Positions 54,618-63,694 of a stretch of 64,000 nucleotides of DNA are shown here, in pieces. Source of the DNA: an uncultured Acidobacteriota bacterium (GTDB lineage: Bacteria > Acidobacteriota > UBA6911 > RPQK01 > JAJDTT01); assembly GCA_951812665.1 (NCBI GenBank), contig CATOST010000036.1:186001-250000 (forward strand), given 5' to 3'. The translations under genes were made by a program, and so were the position numbers. How positions within the stretch are numbered: position 1 is the stretch's first letter; each line of letters starts with the position of its first letter. The notes under the pieces were generated by a model that ran no database searches, was not told the origin of the DNA, and saw nothing but the letters and a program-made list of their open reading frames with translations.

Positions 54618-57326
54618 TCAAGGTTCTTTCCACAGTGGTGCGAGGTCGGACAATGTGAGTTCAACCAACAGGAGCTTGCCGGCGACGTAACTCTCCTTGG
54701 CCCCTCCCGGCAGTGCGAAGTCCAAGCCGTACCAGTTCTCACGGACGGCGGGGCCGGGGAGGGCCTTTCCCGCCGCGAACGAGGCTGACGCCGTGACCAG
54801 ATATTTCGCCAACTTCTCGAGGGTGGCGTCGGGGTCATCCAAGGGATACGGGGGATTCCCCGTGCGTGGGAAAAGGAGACGCGTGTCCACCCGGGGATGT
54901 CCCGCGATCAGTTTCTTCACGGCAAACGCGTAGAGGCACCGCTGGAGTTCCGCTCCACCCTTGATCTGCGGCGGGCGACCGCGCAGCTTGCCTGATTTGT
55001 AGTCGGTGACCCTCGCGCGGCTTAGATTCCCCGCAAGATCGAGACGGTCGATGGATCCACCGATGCGCATCGTGGTGCCCGGGATTTCGACTTGGGTGCG
55101 GGGGTCCCACGGCAAACGGGCGCGGAACTCGTCGCTCAGAGCCTCCATCCAGGGGCCCCCTCCAAAGGGGACTTCCGCCCAACTGTGCTGCTCCGGCAAG
55201 GGGGCCTCATCCAGCGTCAATGCCTGCTGGGCCAATCCCACCACTTCCTCCAGTTCCCGTGCCCAGATAGCAGGAGGCGGCACCGGGCGCGATTCATCCC
55301 ACCGGGCTCTTACCCCGCTCGCGGACAGGAGTACGAACTCTTCGATTTCGTCGGCTGAAGCGGCTACAAAACCAGGAGCTCCAGGCTTCTCCAGCCGGGT
55401 TACCGTTTCCTGGAGGATCTCGTGCAAGAGGGTGCCGAAGGCGAGCGCGTCGAGGATGAGCGGCTCGTCCGTTTCCTCGGGAGCTTTCCATCCGAACCCA
55501 TAGGTCCAGAGATATCCCAACGGGTCTCGCAGCAGCTTGGCCAGAGAAGTGGCGGATTGCCGGCGGTTTAGGGCACGGACGAGTAGCGGATGATTCTTTC
55601 TGATCAGGCCGTCATGCCCGGTCAGTTCGGACCGATGCCAATCGATCCAGGTCTGAAGCGCCGACTGAGCGCGACGACGCCGGCTGAACTCTTGGGGCCG
55701 TGCCATCAATCGGTCGCTTTCGGTGGCGGCATGCTCCGGCTCCCGGCTCTGCGCCAGATAGGTCTCGCCAAGTTCATGGGGATAGAGCGGGGAGATTCCG
55801 TTGAGCCGTCCTTCGCTGTCCCGTCGGGCCCGGGAGCAGACGATTTCCGACCGCGTCGAATGCAAGATGGTTTCGAAGTCGCGCCGATCTGCTTCGTGAA
55901 CGGGCAGGGGGTCGAGACTCTCTGCTGCGATGATGTGATTCGGCAACAGAGGATCTTCCGCAGGGCGCCGTGGCCAGGAACGCGAGGTCAGGCCGAGGAG
56001 CCAGCATAAGGGTCGTGGAACGGCGGCGATGGACGGAGCGGGACCCCAGACCATGGCGGCGCCCGGCTCGACGTGGTCATCGACTCGCAGCCCGGTCAGG
56101 GTGATGTCGAGCGCCGCCGGCGGCCCTTCCATCAGCGCCTTGCGCCACAATTGGAACGCCCTTCCCTCCAGCAGCCCTTCGCCGACGGTTGCTGCTTCTT
56201 GCAGTCCCTGCGCCAGAGTCCCGATGATCTCCTGCAGAAGCGGCCGGCAGTCGCCGACCGGGGACTCCGATTGGCTCATTTTGTCAATTGCCCGACGCCA
56301 ACCGGTGGCATCCAGCAACGGGGCTTCCTCCGGCAATGACCGCCACCAATTTCCCGGAAGCGCTTCAAAGCGTTTGTTTCGGGAGCGGAGGAGTGCCGCC
56401 AAACGGACGACGCGAGTGCGCGAGAATCCGCGCAGCAGGACCTCGGCGAGGGCCGCGGCAAGTTGCCCGTCAGCCGTCGACAGCGCAGCCCGGCCATGAA
56501 TGAAATGAAGCGGCAGATTGGCCGCTTCCCCCAAGGCAAGCATGTGATCGTCCCAGTTTTGCGGAGAGGCCGCGGTGATGGCAATCTGCTGGGGCAACGC
56601 GCCTCGGGCGAGATGCCACCGGGCCCAACGCAGAGCTTCCAACACCTCGTGACGTGGACTGGCGCAGGAGAGAGCCCGGATCGTGGGGGTTGCCTTGGGA
56701 GCTTTCTCCACGCCGATGCCGAATTTGCGGAGCCAATCTGGCGTCTCCCTCGCTCCGGCTACCCAAACCACTTCCGTTTCCCGGCTGATGAGGGACAGAA
56801 GAGGCCGCCAGACCGGAGACATTTCGGTGCGGCCGTGAATCTCGACCCGGCCGAAGATCACGGGGGCATGAGCTGCACGCTGTGCCGCAGCCTCCGCCAG
56901 GTCTCGCGGGCGGAGCTGATTGTTTCGTAGACGGGAGAGCACTTCCCGCTCGAGGATAGCCAGCGAATGGAGTCGAACTCCCGCCGGCTCGCTGGCCGCG
57001 TTGGCGGCTTCCTCTTGCAGCATGAGACCCGCACTCCACGCTTTGGACAGACTCGCCGCTGCCGCCCGTTGAAAACCAGGCAGCGTCTTGATGCCGTCCA
57101 GCTCGCCCAGCGGTTCGGAGACGGCTGACGCAACCGCGATCTTCAGGGCATCCGGGTCGATGGGTCGCAGGAAGCCTCCGGCCAAACGGGCCGCAAGCTG
57201 CTCCATGGTCAGGAGGCCCAGACCCTGGTCGCCGTCCAAAGCCGCTTGTGTCCGATGACTCCGCCATCCGTAGCGGCTGTGAACCACCAGCGTCTTGCGG
57301 ACTCTGTTCCTCGACTCTCGGATCAA
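54618..57326 (-). CDS. AddB-like PD-(D/E)XK nuclease
   Basis: A 902-residue partner of the downstream helicase-nuclease. The N-terminal ~650 residues resemble the degenerate helicase-like body of AddB-type subunits (for example ILEREVLSRLRNNQLRPRDL, RHEVLEALRWARWHLARG). The C-terminal nuclease core reads ALAFGTLLHEILQETV, IGGSIDRLDLAGNLSRARV and VTDYKSGKLRGRP, giving the Glu/Asp-x-Lys site. The four cysteines of the AddB iron-sulfur staple are not obvious at the C-terminus. The start is given as 57326; the exact N-terminus is uncertain. Together the pair forms an AddAB-like end-resection complex. Confidence 0.85.
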   Translation of the reverse strand: MIRESRNRVRKTLVVHSRYGWRSHRTQAALDGDQGLGLLTMEQLAARLAGGFLRPIDPDALKIAVASAVSEPLGELDGIKTLPGFQRAAAASLSKAWSAGLMLQEEAANAASEPAGVRLHSLAILEREVLSRLRNNQLRPRDLAEAAAQRAAHAPVIFGRVEIHGRTEMSPVWRPLLSLISRETEVVWVAGARETPDWLRKFGIGVEKAPKATPTIRALSCASPRHEVLEALRWARWHLARGALPQQIAITAASPQNWDDHMLALGEAANLPLHFIHGRAALSTADGQLAAALAEVLLRGFSRTRVVRLAALLRSRNKRFEALPGNWWRSLPEEAPLLDATGWRRAIDKMSQSESPVGDCRPLLQEIIGTLAQGLQEAATVGEGLLEGRAFQLWRKALMEGPPAALDITLTGLRVDDHVEPGAAMVWGPAPSIAAVPRPLCWLLGLTSRSWPRRPAEDPLLPNHIIAAESLDPLPVHEADRRDFETILHSTRSEIVCSRARRDSEGRLNGISPLYPHELGETYLAQSREPEHAATESDRLMARPQEFSRRRRAQSALQTWIDWHRSELTGHDGLIRKNHPLLVRALNRRQSATSLAKLLRDPLGYLWTYGFGWKAPEETDEPLILDALAFGTLLHEILQETVTRLEKPGAPGFVAASADEIEEFVLLSASGVRARWDESRPVPPPAIWARELEEVVGLAQQALTLDEAPLPEQHSWAEVPFGGGPWMEALSDEFRARLPWDPRTQVEIPGTTMRIGGSIDRLDLAGNLSRARVTDYKSGKLRGRPPQIKGGAELQRCLYAFAVKKLIAGHPRVDTRLLFPRTGNPPYPLDDPDATLEKLAKYLVTASASFAAGKALPGPAVRENWYGLDFALPGGAKESYVAGKLLLVELTLSDLAPLWKEP

Positions 57327-57349
57327 TGGTTTCGCCTTCCTTACCCGCC

Positions 57350-57502
57350 CGTGGCAAAAGTCGCCACGGCATCCGACCGTCCCTGCATCCCGGCGGACTG
57401 CGTTGCTATCGGCTCACATACTCCCGGTATGCTCCCGAATCGCGCCTTGTCCGGCGGGCGCAGGAACGGTCTCGGTGCTCGCGGGACTTTCACCACGGAC
57501 TG
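57350..57502. mobile_element. MITE-like intergenic repeat, copy B, with possible target duplication
   Basis: The interior matches copy A (15541-15703) along its whole length, including GCATCCCGGCGGACTGCG and CATACTCCCGGTATG. The ends are CGTGGCAAAAGTCGCCACGG and, inverted, CAGTCCGTGGTGAAAGTCCC. Identical 9-bp sequences, TTACCCGCC, flank it at 57341-57349 and 57503-57511, as expected for a target-site duplication. It carries no gene and would need a transposase in trans. Confidence 0.72.
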
Positions 57503-57635
57503 TTACCCGCCAGTAACGTGAGACCGGCCGCCAACCGGTGATCCGATTCTACGTGAATCCAAGCCCCGCTACGCTTAAACTACTCGGCTTTCTTCACTCT
57601 TTTCTCTTTCCTCTTTCCAAATTCTTGAACGGGAC

Positions 57636-57644
57636 TGCTAAACT
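57636..57644 (+). promoter_or_regulatory. Putative extended -10 promoter element of the ankyrin gene
   Basis: TGCTAAACT, one base from the TGCTAAAAT elements before korA and tpx, lies about 82 nt upstream of the ankyrin ATG. A TTGAAC (57625-57630) is too close to be its -35. Confidence 0.35.
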
Positions 57645-57725
57645 GGTCGTCAAAAAGGTGTCGGCGGGAGGCGTGTCCCAGTGCCGGCCCGAGCAGAAGT
57701 CCGGGGCTGGACTCAAACCGGAAGT

Positions 57726-59618
57726 ATGAACCCGAAACTTCGTGCGCTGATGATGTTGGCGTCGATCCTGATGCCGGCGTTTGCAGAAGTGCCGTTTGCC
57801 CAGGAATCGCCCCAGGTGCTTGCCGACCAGTCCCTGGCGGAAGCGGACAAGCACCTGGGCCAAGGTGATCATCAGGCCGCCAGAGAGGCCATGAGCCAGG
57901 CGCTGGCCCTTCACCGGCAGCATGGGATCGAGTTGCCCACCGGGTTTTATCTCAGGTACGGACAGATCCTGAACCTGTGCAGCGCGTCGGCGGAAGCCAT
58001 GGAGGCGCTGCAGCGTTACCTGGCCACGGGCGTCACCGGCCGATCCCGCAAGCAGGCGTTGGCGCTCATGGCGAGGGTGGCGGCCAAGCGTCTGTGGGTC
58101 GAAGCCAGAACCGGCACCGATCCTGGACTGATCCGCATCCTGGTCGCCGCGGGGGCCGACCCGAAGGCCCAGGACGAAAGTGGCGAGACGCCGTTGCACT
58201 ATGCGGCCTGGAGCAACGGGAACCCCCGCGTGGTCCGAGCCCTCATCGCCGGCGGCTCCAAGGTGAACGCGAAGGACCGCAATGGCTATACGCCCCTGCA
58301 CAACGCCGCCTGGAACAATCCCAATCCCCAGGTGATCCAGGCGTTGATCATTGCCGGCGCCAAGGTCAATGCCAAGGATGAGGACGGCGCCACACCCTTG
58401 CACCTGGCGGTCAGCAGCAACGAGAATCCCGAGGTGATCCGTGCCCTGGTCGCCGCCAAAGCCAATCGAAACGCCAAGGATGACGAGGGAGTGACGCCCT
58501 TGCACCTGGCCGTCAGTCACCCCGACAAGTTCACGACACTCAAAGTTCTACTGACATCCCGAGTCAAGCTCAACGTCAAAGACGACTACGGGACCACGGC
58601 GCTGCACTGGGCCATCGGCGACAATGGAAGCCGCGAGTTGGTGCAGGCGCTGTTATCCGCCGGGGCTGACGTCAACAAACGGGACGATGTCTCCGACACG
58701 CCCCTGCACTATGCGGCCCGTTACAATCAGGATCCGTTGGTCGTGGGCCTGTTGCTGAAGCGCGGCGCCAAAATCAATGCCAGGAACAAGGCCGGTGACA
58801 CTCCGCTGCACCATGCCGCGGGTGACAATCGGAATCCGGAGGTGGTCAAGGTCCTGATCCGGGCCGGCGCGAAGGTCAATGTCAGGAATGGGTCGGGTTA
58901 TACGCCGATTCTCAGCGCGGCCATGTTCAGCCGGAATCCCGAGGTGATCAAGGTGTTCCTGGCGTTGGGCATCAATTCCAACCTCAGAGACTCGCGCGGC
59001 AACGGCCTGCTGGACTACGCGGCGGAAATGAACGAGAGTTCCGGCGTCGTGAAAGCGTTGACCGCAAACGGCGCGGATCCGAACAACCGGAACTGGCAAG
59101 CCGAGACGTCGCTTCACCGCGCGGCCGGGAACAATCCGAACCCGGAGGTGTTGAATGCGTTGCTGGCGGCCGGGGCCGTTCCCCAGGTCAAGAACCGGGA
59201 CGGCAATACCCCGTTGCATTACGCGGCAGCCCAGAACCAGAATCCGGAAGTGGTGGAGGCATTGGTGGCGGCTGACGTCAACCTGGAGGTCAGGAATCGG
59301 AGAGGCGATGCTCCGCTGCACTATGCGGCCTGGAACAATGCGAACGCGGAAGTGGCGAAAAGTTTGTTGCTGGCCGGGGCGGACCCCGATGCCAAGAGCC
59401 GCCGGGGAAACACTCCACTGCACTATGCGGCCCGGAACAACTCGAATCCCGAAGTTACGGAAGTGTTGTTGCTCGCCGGGGCCACGCTCAATGCCAAAGG
59501 CGAAGGCGGAATGACTCCGTTGGCCCTGGCTCGGAAGTTCAACGAAGCCGTCGTGTACGTCCTGGTGTCACCGCCTGCCCCCGATGAAGAGGGGCCGGCA
59601 CCGTCAGAACCGGAGTAA
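57726..59618 (+). CDS. Secreted ankyrin-repeat protein
   Basis: 630 residues from ATG 57726, with a signal peptide (LRALMMLASILMPAFAEVPFA). Residues ~35-130 are helical, TPR-like (EADKHLGQGDHQAAREAMS). About 13 full ankyrin repeats of 34 residues follow, consensus TPLHYAAxNNxNPEVVxALLxAGAxVNAKDxxG; the NPEV at the loop is constant and distinctive. Some units are degenerate (GLLDYAAEMNESSGVV). The acidic tail EEGPAPSEPE ends the protein. It is probably a periplasmic or surface protein-binding scaffold; the partner is unknown. The similarly exported Sel1 protein at 22-23 kb also ends in an acidic Pro-Glu tail. Confidence 0.9.
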   Translation: MNPKLRALMMLASILMPAFAEVPFAQESPQVLADQSLAEADKHLGQGDHQAAREAMSQALALHRQHGIELPTGFYLRYGQILNLCSASAEAMEALQRYLATGVTGRSRKQALALMARVAAKRLWVEARTGTDPGLIRILVAAGADPKAQDESGETPLHYAAWSNGNPRVVRALIAGGSKVNAKDRNGYTPLHNAAWNNPNPQVIQALIIAGAKVNAKDEDGATPLHLAVSSNENPEVIRALVAAKANRNAKDDEGVTPLHLAVSHPDKFTTLKVLLTSRVKLNVKDDYGTTALHWAIGDNGSRELVQALLSAGADVNKRDDVSDTPLHYAARYNQDPLVVGLLLKRGAKINARNKAGDTPLHHAAGDNRNPEVVKVLIRAGAKVNVRNGSGYTPILSAAMFSRNPEVIKVFLALGINSNLRDSRGNGLLDYAAEMNESSGVVKALTANGADPNNRNWQAETSLHRAAGNNPNPEVLNALLAAGAVPQVKNRDGNTPLHYAAAQNQNPEVVEALVAADVNLEVRNRRGDAPLHYAAWNNANAEVAKSLLLAGADPDAKSRRGNTPLHYAARNNSNPEVTEVLLLAGATLNAKGEGGMTPLALARKFNEAVVYVLVSPPAPDEEGPAPSEPE

Positions 59619-59763
59619 GGTGTTCGCACACGGGAAGGTGGAACTGTGCCGTGAACGAAGCGCGATCCGGGGGCGAATTGCCGTCCCGGCGCTTTGACTT
59701 TCCCCGGACGCTCTGATACCACCGGCGCGCGGGTTCCGTCCTGCAACTGAAGGGAGCGATCAA

Positions 59764-60525
59764 ATGAAGGGAACCATCTTCGATCTGAGCGGTCGGACCG
59801 CGTTGATCACCGGCGGCAGCCAGGGGCTGGGTCGAGCCATGGCCCACGGATTTGCGCGGGCGGGGGCCGAGGTAATGATCAGCAGCCGCGGGGAAGAGGG
59901 TCTCCAAGCGACAGCCGGCGGTGTCCCGGATGCGACCATTCACTACCATGTGGCCGACATGACCTCGAGAGCACAGGTTCGCTCGCTGGCGGAGACCGCG
60001 CTCGAAGTCATGGGAAGGGTGGACATCCTGGTCAACAACGCCGGCTGCAACACACCCGAGGCCATCGACGAGATCAGCGACGAGATCTGGGACCGGACTC
60101 TGGAGCTGAATCTCACCTCCTGCATGGCGCTCACCCGGGCGCTGGCCCCCCAGATGAAGGGTAGGCGGTGGGGGCGGATCATCCACATCTCCTCCATCAT
60201 GGGCTTGGGTTCCAAGGAGAAACGCAACTCCTATTCGACCACCAAGGCGGCCTTGCTCGGACTCTGCCGCGCCAGCGCCCTGGACCTGGGGGCCTACAAC
60301 GTGACCGTCAACTGCCTGGCACCGGGGCCCTTCCTCACCGACATGCCGGGAAGCCTGCTCAGTCCGGCGGAGAAGCAGGTCTTTTCGGATCGTACCGCTC
60401 TGGGCCGCTGGGCCGAACCCAAGGAGCTGGTGGGGCCGGCTCTGTTGATGGCCAGCGAGGCGGGAAGCTACATTACCGGAACCGTCCTGGTCGTGGACGG
60501 TGGAGTGCTCTGCAAGACGTTCTGA
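59764..60525 (+). CDS. Short-chain dehydrogenase/reductase (gluconate 5-dehydrogenase/FabG-like)
   Basis: A 253-residue classical SDR with GGSQGLGRAMA at the cofactor site, NNAGCNTPEAI, the catalytic serine in HISSIMGLGS and the YSTTKAAL (YxxxK) pair, plus the C-terminal GTVLVVDGGVL. ATG 59764 has GAAGGGAGCG upstream. The closest familiar groups are gluconate 5-dehydrogenase and 3-oxoacyl-ACP reductase; neither can be chosen. It is monocistronic by position, 145 nt after the ankyrin gene and 175 nt before lepA. Confidence 0.9.
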   Translation: MKGTIFDLSGRTALITGGSQGLGRAMAHGFARAGAEVMISSRGEEGLQATAGGVPDATIHYHVADMTSRAQVRSLAETALEVMGRVDILVNNAGCNTPEAIDEISDEIWDRTLELNLTSCMALTRALAPQMKGRRWGRIIHISSIMGLGSKEKRNSYSTTKAALLGLCRASALDLGAYNVTVNCLAPGPFLTDMPGSLLSPAEKQVFSDRTALGRWAEPKELVGPALLMASEAGSYITGTVLVVDGGVLCKTF

Positions 60526-60633
60526 GCCTGGCTCCCCGCATCGAGCGCCCCCATTTCGAGGTGCCGCGCGTCCTGAACCGATCAGTCTGGGATCCGTCTG
60601 TTTCCCGGTCCGGGAGGGATATGAGACGGGGGC

Positions 60634-60642
60634 TGTTACAAT
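60634..60642 (+). promoter_or_regulatory. Putative extended -10 promoter element of lepA
   Basis: TGTTACAAT (TGn followed by TACAAT) lies about 58 nt upstream of the chosen lepA start in the spacer after the SDR gene. No clear -35 is seen. Supported only by sequence match and position. Confidence 0.4.
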
Positions 60643-60700
60643 AGCCACTCGTGACACCGAACTCCGGGCAATCCGGCCCTCGGTTCGCTCCCGGCGAGAA

Positions 60701-62518
60701 ATGAAGAGCACCCCTATGGCCCAGGCTCGGATCCGGAACTTCTGCATCATCGCCCACATCGACCACGGGAAGTCGACCCTGGCCGATCGGCTGCTGGAGG
60801 CGACCCACACGGTGGATGCCCGGCAGATGAGAGAACAGGTCCTGGACCGGATGGACCTGGAGCGGGAGCGGGGGATCACCATCAAGATGGCGGCCGTACG
60901 ACTGGATTACCGGGCCGCAGACGGTCTCGACTACGAATTGAATCTCATCGACACTCCAGGCCACGTGGACTTCTCCTACGAGGTGTCGCGCAGTCTGGCC
61001 GCCTGCGAGGGAGCCATCCTGGTGGTCGACGCCGCGCAGGGGGTCGAGGCTCAGACCCTGGCCAACGTGAGCCTGGCCATGAATCACGATTTGGCCATCC
61101 TGCCGGTCATCAACAAGATCGACCTGCCCGCGGCGGATCCGGATCGGGTCATGGAGGAGATGGACGAGACCCTGGCTGTGGACGTGTTCGAGTGTGTGCT
61201 GGCCAGCGCCAAAGAAGGGCTGGGCATCGACGAAGTCCTGGAGGGTGTGGTTCACAATATACCGCCACCTCCGGGAAACCCGGCGGCGCCCCTGCAGGCG
61301 CTCATCTTCGACAGCCATTTCGATACCTACCTGGGAATCATCGCCTACGTGCGGGTCGTCAACGGCGTGCTGAAGCAAGGAATGCGGATTCGCATGATGG
61401 CCTCGGGCAGGGAGGCGGAGGTGGCGGGCGTCGGCGTTTTCGCTCCGGAACGGAAGGAGACCGGGATCCTCGAGGCCGGTCAGGTCGGTTTCGTCCACGC
61501 CGGCATCAAGTCCATCGGAGACTGCCGGGTGGGAGAGACCATCACCGCGGCACCCAACCCGGCGCTGGAGGCCCTCCCCGGTTACCGCCAGAGCCGGCCC
61601 ATGGTTTTTTGCGGCCTCTATCCGGTCAACAGCAATCGCTATTCCGAGCTCCGCGAGTCTCTGAATCGGCTCCAGCTCAATGATGCGTCCCTCTCCTTCG
61701 AGCCCGAGAGCTCGGCGGCGCTGGGCTTCGGTTTCCGTTGCGGTTTCCTGGGTCTGCTCCACAGCGAGATCATTCAGGAGCGGTTGGAGCGGGAGTTCAA
61801 CCTGGAGCTGGTGGCCACCTGTCCGTCGGTGGTCTACCGGGTGACCTGCAAGGACGGCTCGGTCATGGAGGTCGACAACCCCACTCGCTGGCCCTCCCTG
61901 GGCGAGATCGAGGTCGTGGAGGAGCCCTACGTTCTGGCCACCATCATCACGCCCAACAAGTCCATGAGCGTCTGCATGAACCTCTGCAAGGACCGGCGCG
62001 GCGTCTTCCGGAACCTGGATTCCAGCGGTCCCACGCGTGTGGTTCTCAGCTTCGAGCTTCCGTTGGCCGAGATTCTCATGGACTTTTTCGACACCCTGAA
62101 GAGCCGCACCCGCGGCTATGCCTCGTTCGACTATGAGCCCATGGGATATCGGGTCGGGGACTTGTCCAAGCTGGACATCCGGATCAACGGCCAGGGGGTC
62201 GACGCCCTGAGCTTCATCACTCACCGGAAACGCGCCTACGCTCGCGGGAAAGCGCTGGTCGGCCGGCTCAAGGACGTACTCCCCCAGCAGCTCTTCGAGA
62301 TCCGGATCCAGGCGGCGCTGGGGTCCCGGGTCATTGCCGCCGAGAACATTCGCGCCTTGCGGAAGAATGTCCTGGCCAAGTGTTACGGAGGAGACGTGAC
62401 CCGGAAGCGGAAACTGTTGGAGATCCAGAAGGGGGGCAAACGGAGGATGAAGTCCATCGGCAGGGTCGATATTCCCCAGGAAGCGTTTCTGAGCGTGCTG
62501 CGGGTGGGAAACGAATAG
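60701..62518 (+). CDS. lepA: Elongation factor 4 (LepA), ribosomal back-translocase GTPase
   Basis: 605 residues from ATG 60701; a second in-frame ATG at 60716 is equally possible, whereas frames further upstream would run into the SDR gene. G1 is AHIDHGKSTLADR, the switch I region ends RGITIKM, G3 is DTPGHVDF, G4 is NKIDLP and G5 is ASAKEGLG. The C-terminal domain shows VDALSFITHRKRAYARGKAL and the conserved KCYGGDVTRKRKLLEIQK with KGGKRRMKSIG, specific to LepA. It acts on stalled or mistranslocated ribosomes. hemW starts directly after its stop codon. Confidence 0.97.
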   Translation: MKSTPMAQARIRNFCIIAHIDHGKSTLADRLLEATHTVDARQMREQVLDRMDLERERGITIKMAAVRLDYRAADGLDYELNLIDTPGHVDFSYEVSRSLAACEGAILVVDAAQGVEAQTLANVSLAMNHDLAILPVINKIDLPAADPDRVMEEMDETLAVDVFECVLASAKEGLGIDEVLEGVVHNIPPPPGNPAAPLQALIFDSHFDTYLGIIAYVRVVNGVLKQGMRIRMMASGREAEVAGVGVFAPERKETGILEAGQVGFVHAGIKSIGDCRVGETITAAPNPALEALPGYRQSRPMVFCGLYPVNSNRYSELRESLNRLQLNDASLSFEPESSAALGFGFRCGFLGLLHSEIIQERLEREFNLELVATCPSVVYRVTCKDGSVMEVDNPTRWPSLGEIEVVEEPYVLATIITPNKSMSVCMNLCKDRRGVFRNLDSSGPTRVVLSFELPLAEILMDFFDTLKSRTRGYASFDYEPMGYRVGDLSKLDIRINGQGVDALSFITHRKRAYARGKALVGRLKDVLPQQLFEIRIQAALGSRVIAAENIRALRKNVLAKCYGGDVTRKRKLLEIQKGGKRRMKSIGRVDIPQEAFLSVLRVGNE

Positions 62519-63694
62519 ATGCCTGAACGGGGCGGTCCGGCTCAGGGGCTGGGAATTTATCTTCACATTCCCTTTTGCCGGCCCAAGTGTCCCTATTGCG
62601 ATTTCAACTCGGGACCCCATCCGGAGGCGATGCGCCGCCGTTACCTCGAGGCCCTCAAGGAAGAGATCCGGACCAGCCCCTGGGCCGGGTATCCGGTTCC
62701 GGCCGTGTCGTTCGGAGGAGGAATCCCTTCGGAACTCGACCCCGTCGACGTTGCCTCCCTGGTGGAGGCAGTGCGAGGAGTCTTCCCGGTGGCCGACGAT
62801 GCCGAGTGGAGTCTGGAGTGTACCCCCGACACCGTCACCTTGGACTCCCTGAGGACGCTGAGGCGACAAGGCATCAATCGCCTGAGTCTGAGCGCCCAAT
62901 CCTTCCGGGATCGTCATCTCCGCTTGCTGGGACACCGCTACCAGGTCCGGGACCTCCGGCGGAGCTGCAAGTGGGCCCGGACCGCCGGTTTCGACAACCT
63001 CAATCTGGACCTCCTCTACGGTCTCCCAGGTCAGACGCACGGAGAATGGATGGGGGATCTGGGGCAGGCGCTCGCCCTGGCTCCGGAGCACCTTTCCCTC
63101 TACAATCTCGTCGTCGAGGAGGGCACCGGATTGGCCCATTCCGGAGATGACGGTCGGCTTCCGGAGCCGGATCAGGAGACGGTCGCTCGGATCTATGAAT
63201 CCGCGCTGGATCGCACCGCGGAGGCGGGTTACCTTCACTACCACGTCTCCAGTTTCGCCCGGCCCGGCAGGGAATGGCGGCAGGGGGAAATCTACTGGAA
63301 AGGCAGGGCCTATCTGGGTCTGGGTGTGAGCGCTGCCTCCTTCATCCATGGGACCCGGTGGACCAATACCTCCCGCCTGGAGTCCTATATCCAGGGAGTG
63401 TGGGCAGGGGATGTGCCTCGAGCCTCGGAGGAGCATCTTTCCGGGCTTCGCGCTCTGGGCGAGGACATGCTCCTGGGTCTGGAGCGACGGGAGGGCGTCT
63501 CCCTTTCAAAACTGTCCGCGCGCTACGGCCAAGATGTCAGCTGGCTCTACCAGGAACCGATGCGATTCCTGTCCGAAAACGGATTGATCTCCCGGCGGGA
63601 CGACCGTGTGAGCTTGACCCGGCGGGGCCTGCTGCTCTCGGACGCCGTCACCGCGGAATTTCTGGCTGTCCCGGAAGGGAGGCCCCCCCTGTGA
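62519..63694 (+). CDS. hemW: HemW-like radical SAM heme chaperone
   Basis: 391 residues; ATG 62519 abuts the lepA stop. The cluster motif is IPFCRPKCPYCDF (CX3CX2C), followed by FGGGIPSELDP and LECTPDT, then RLSLSAQSF and LNLDLLYGLPGQT, as in HemW. The extra C-terminal domain ends with a winged-helix-like part (ENGLISRRDDRVSLTRRG). The family was long labelled coproporphyrinogen III oxidase, but HemW binds and transfers heme; the second cysteine after the motif needed for true HemN oxidase activity is absent here (CDFN rather than CxCD). The lepA-hemW pairing is common. It overlaps the next gene by 4 nt. Confidence 0.93.
   Translation: MPERGGPAQGLGIYLHIPFCRPKCPYCDFNSGPHPEAMRRRYLEALKEEIRTSPWAGYPVPAVSFGGGIPSELDPVDVASLVEAVRGVFPVADDAEWSLECTPDTVTLDSLRTLRRQGINRLSLSAQSFRDRHLRLLGHRYQVRDLRRSCKWARTAGFDNLNLDLLYGLPGQTHGEWMGDLGQALALAPEHLSLYNLVVEEGTGLAHSGDDGRLPEPDQETVARIYESALDRTAEAGYLHYHVSSFARPGREWRQGEIYWKGRAYLGLGVSAASFIHGTRWTNTSRLESYIQGVWAGDVPRASEEHLSGLRALGEDMLLGLERREGVSLSKLSARYGQDVSWLYQEPMRFLSENGLISRRDDRVSLTRRGLLLSDAVTAEFLAVPEGRPPL

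Larger units (their letters stand above)
57327..57725. other. Gene-free spacer between the AddB-like and ankyrin genes
   Basis: 399 nt with repeat copy B on the left, a T/C-rich stretch at 57585-57620, and a promoter-like TGCTAAACT at 57636-57644 before the ankyrin gene. I see no reading frame worth calling. Confidence 0.55.

Noticed and set aside
60473..63436. A 987-codon open frame antisense to lepA and hemW.
   Set aside because: It spans two well-defined genes on the other strand and reads as His/Gly/Asp-rich nonsense.
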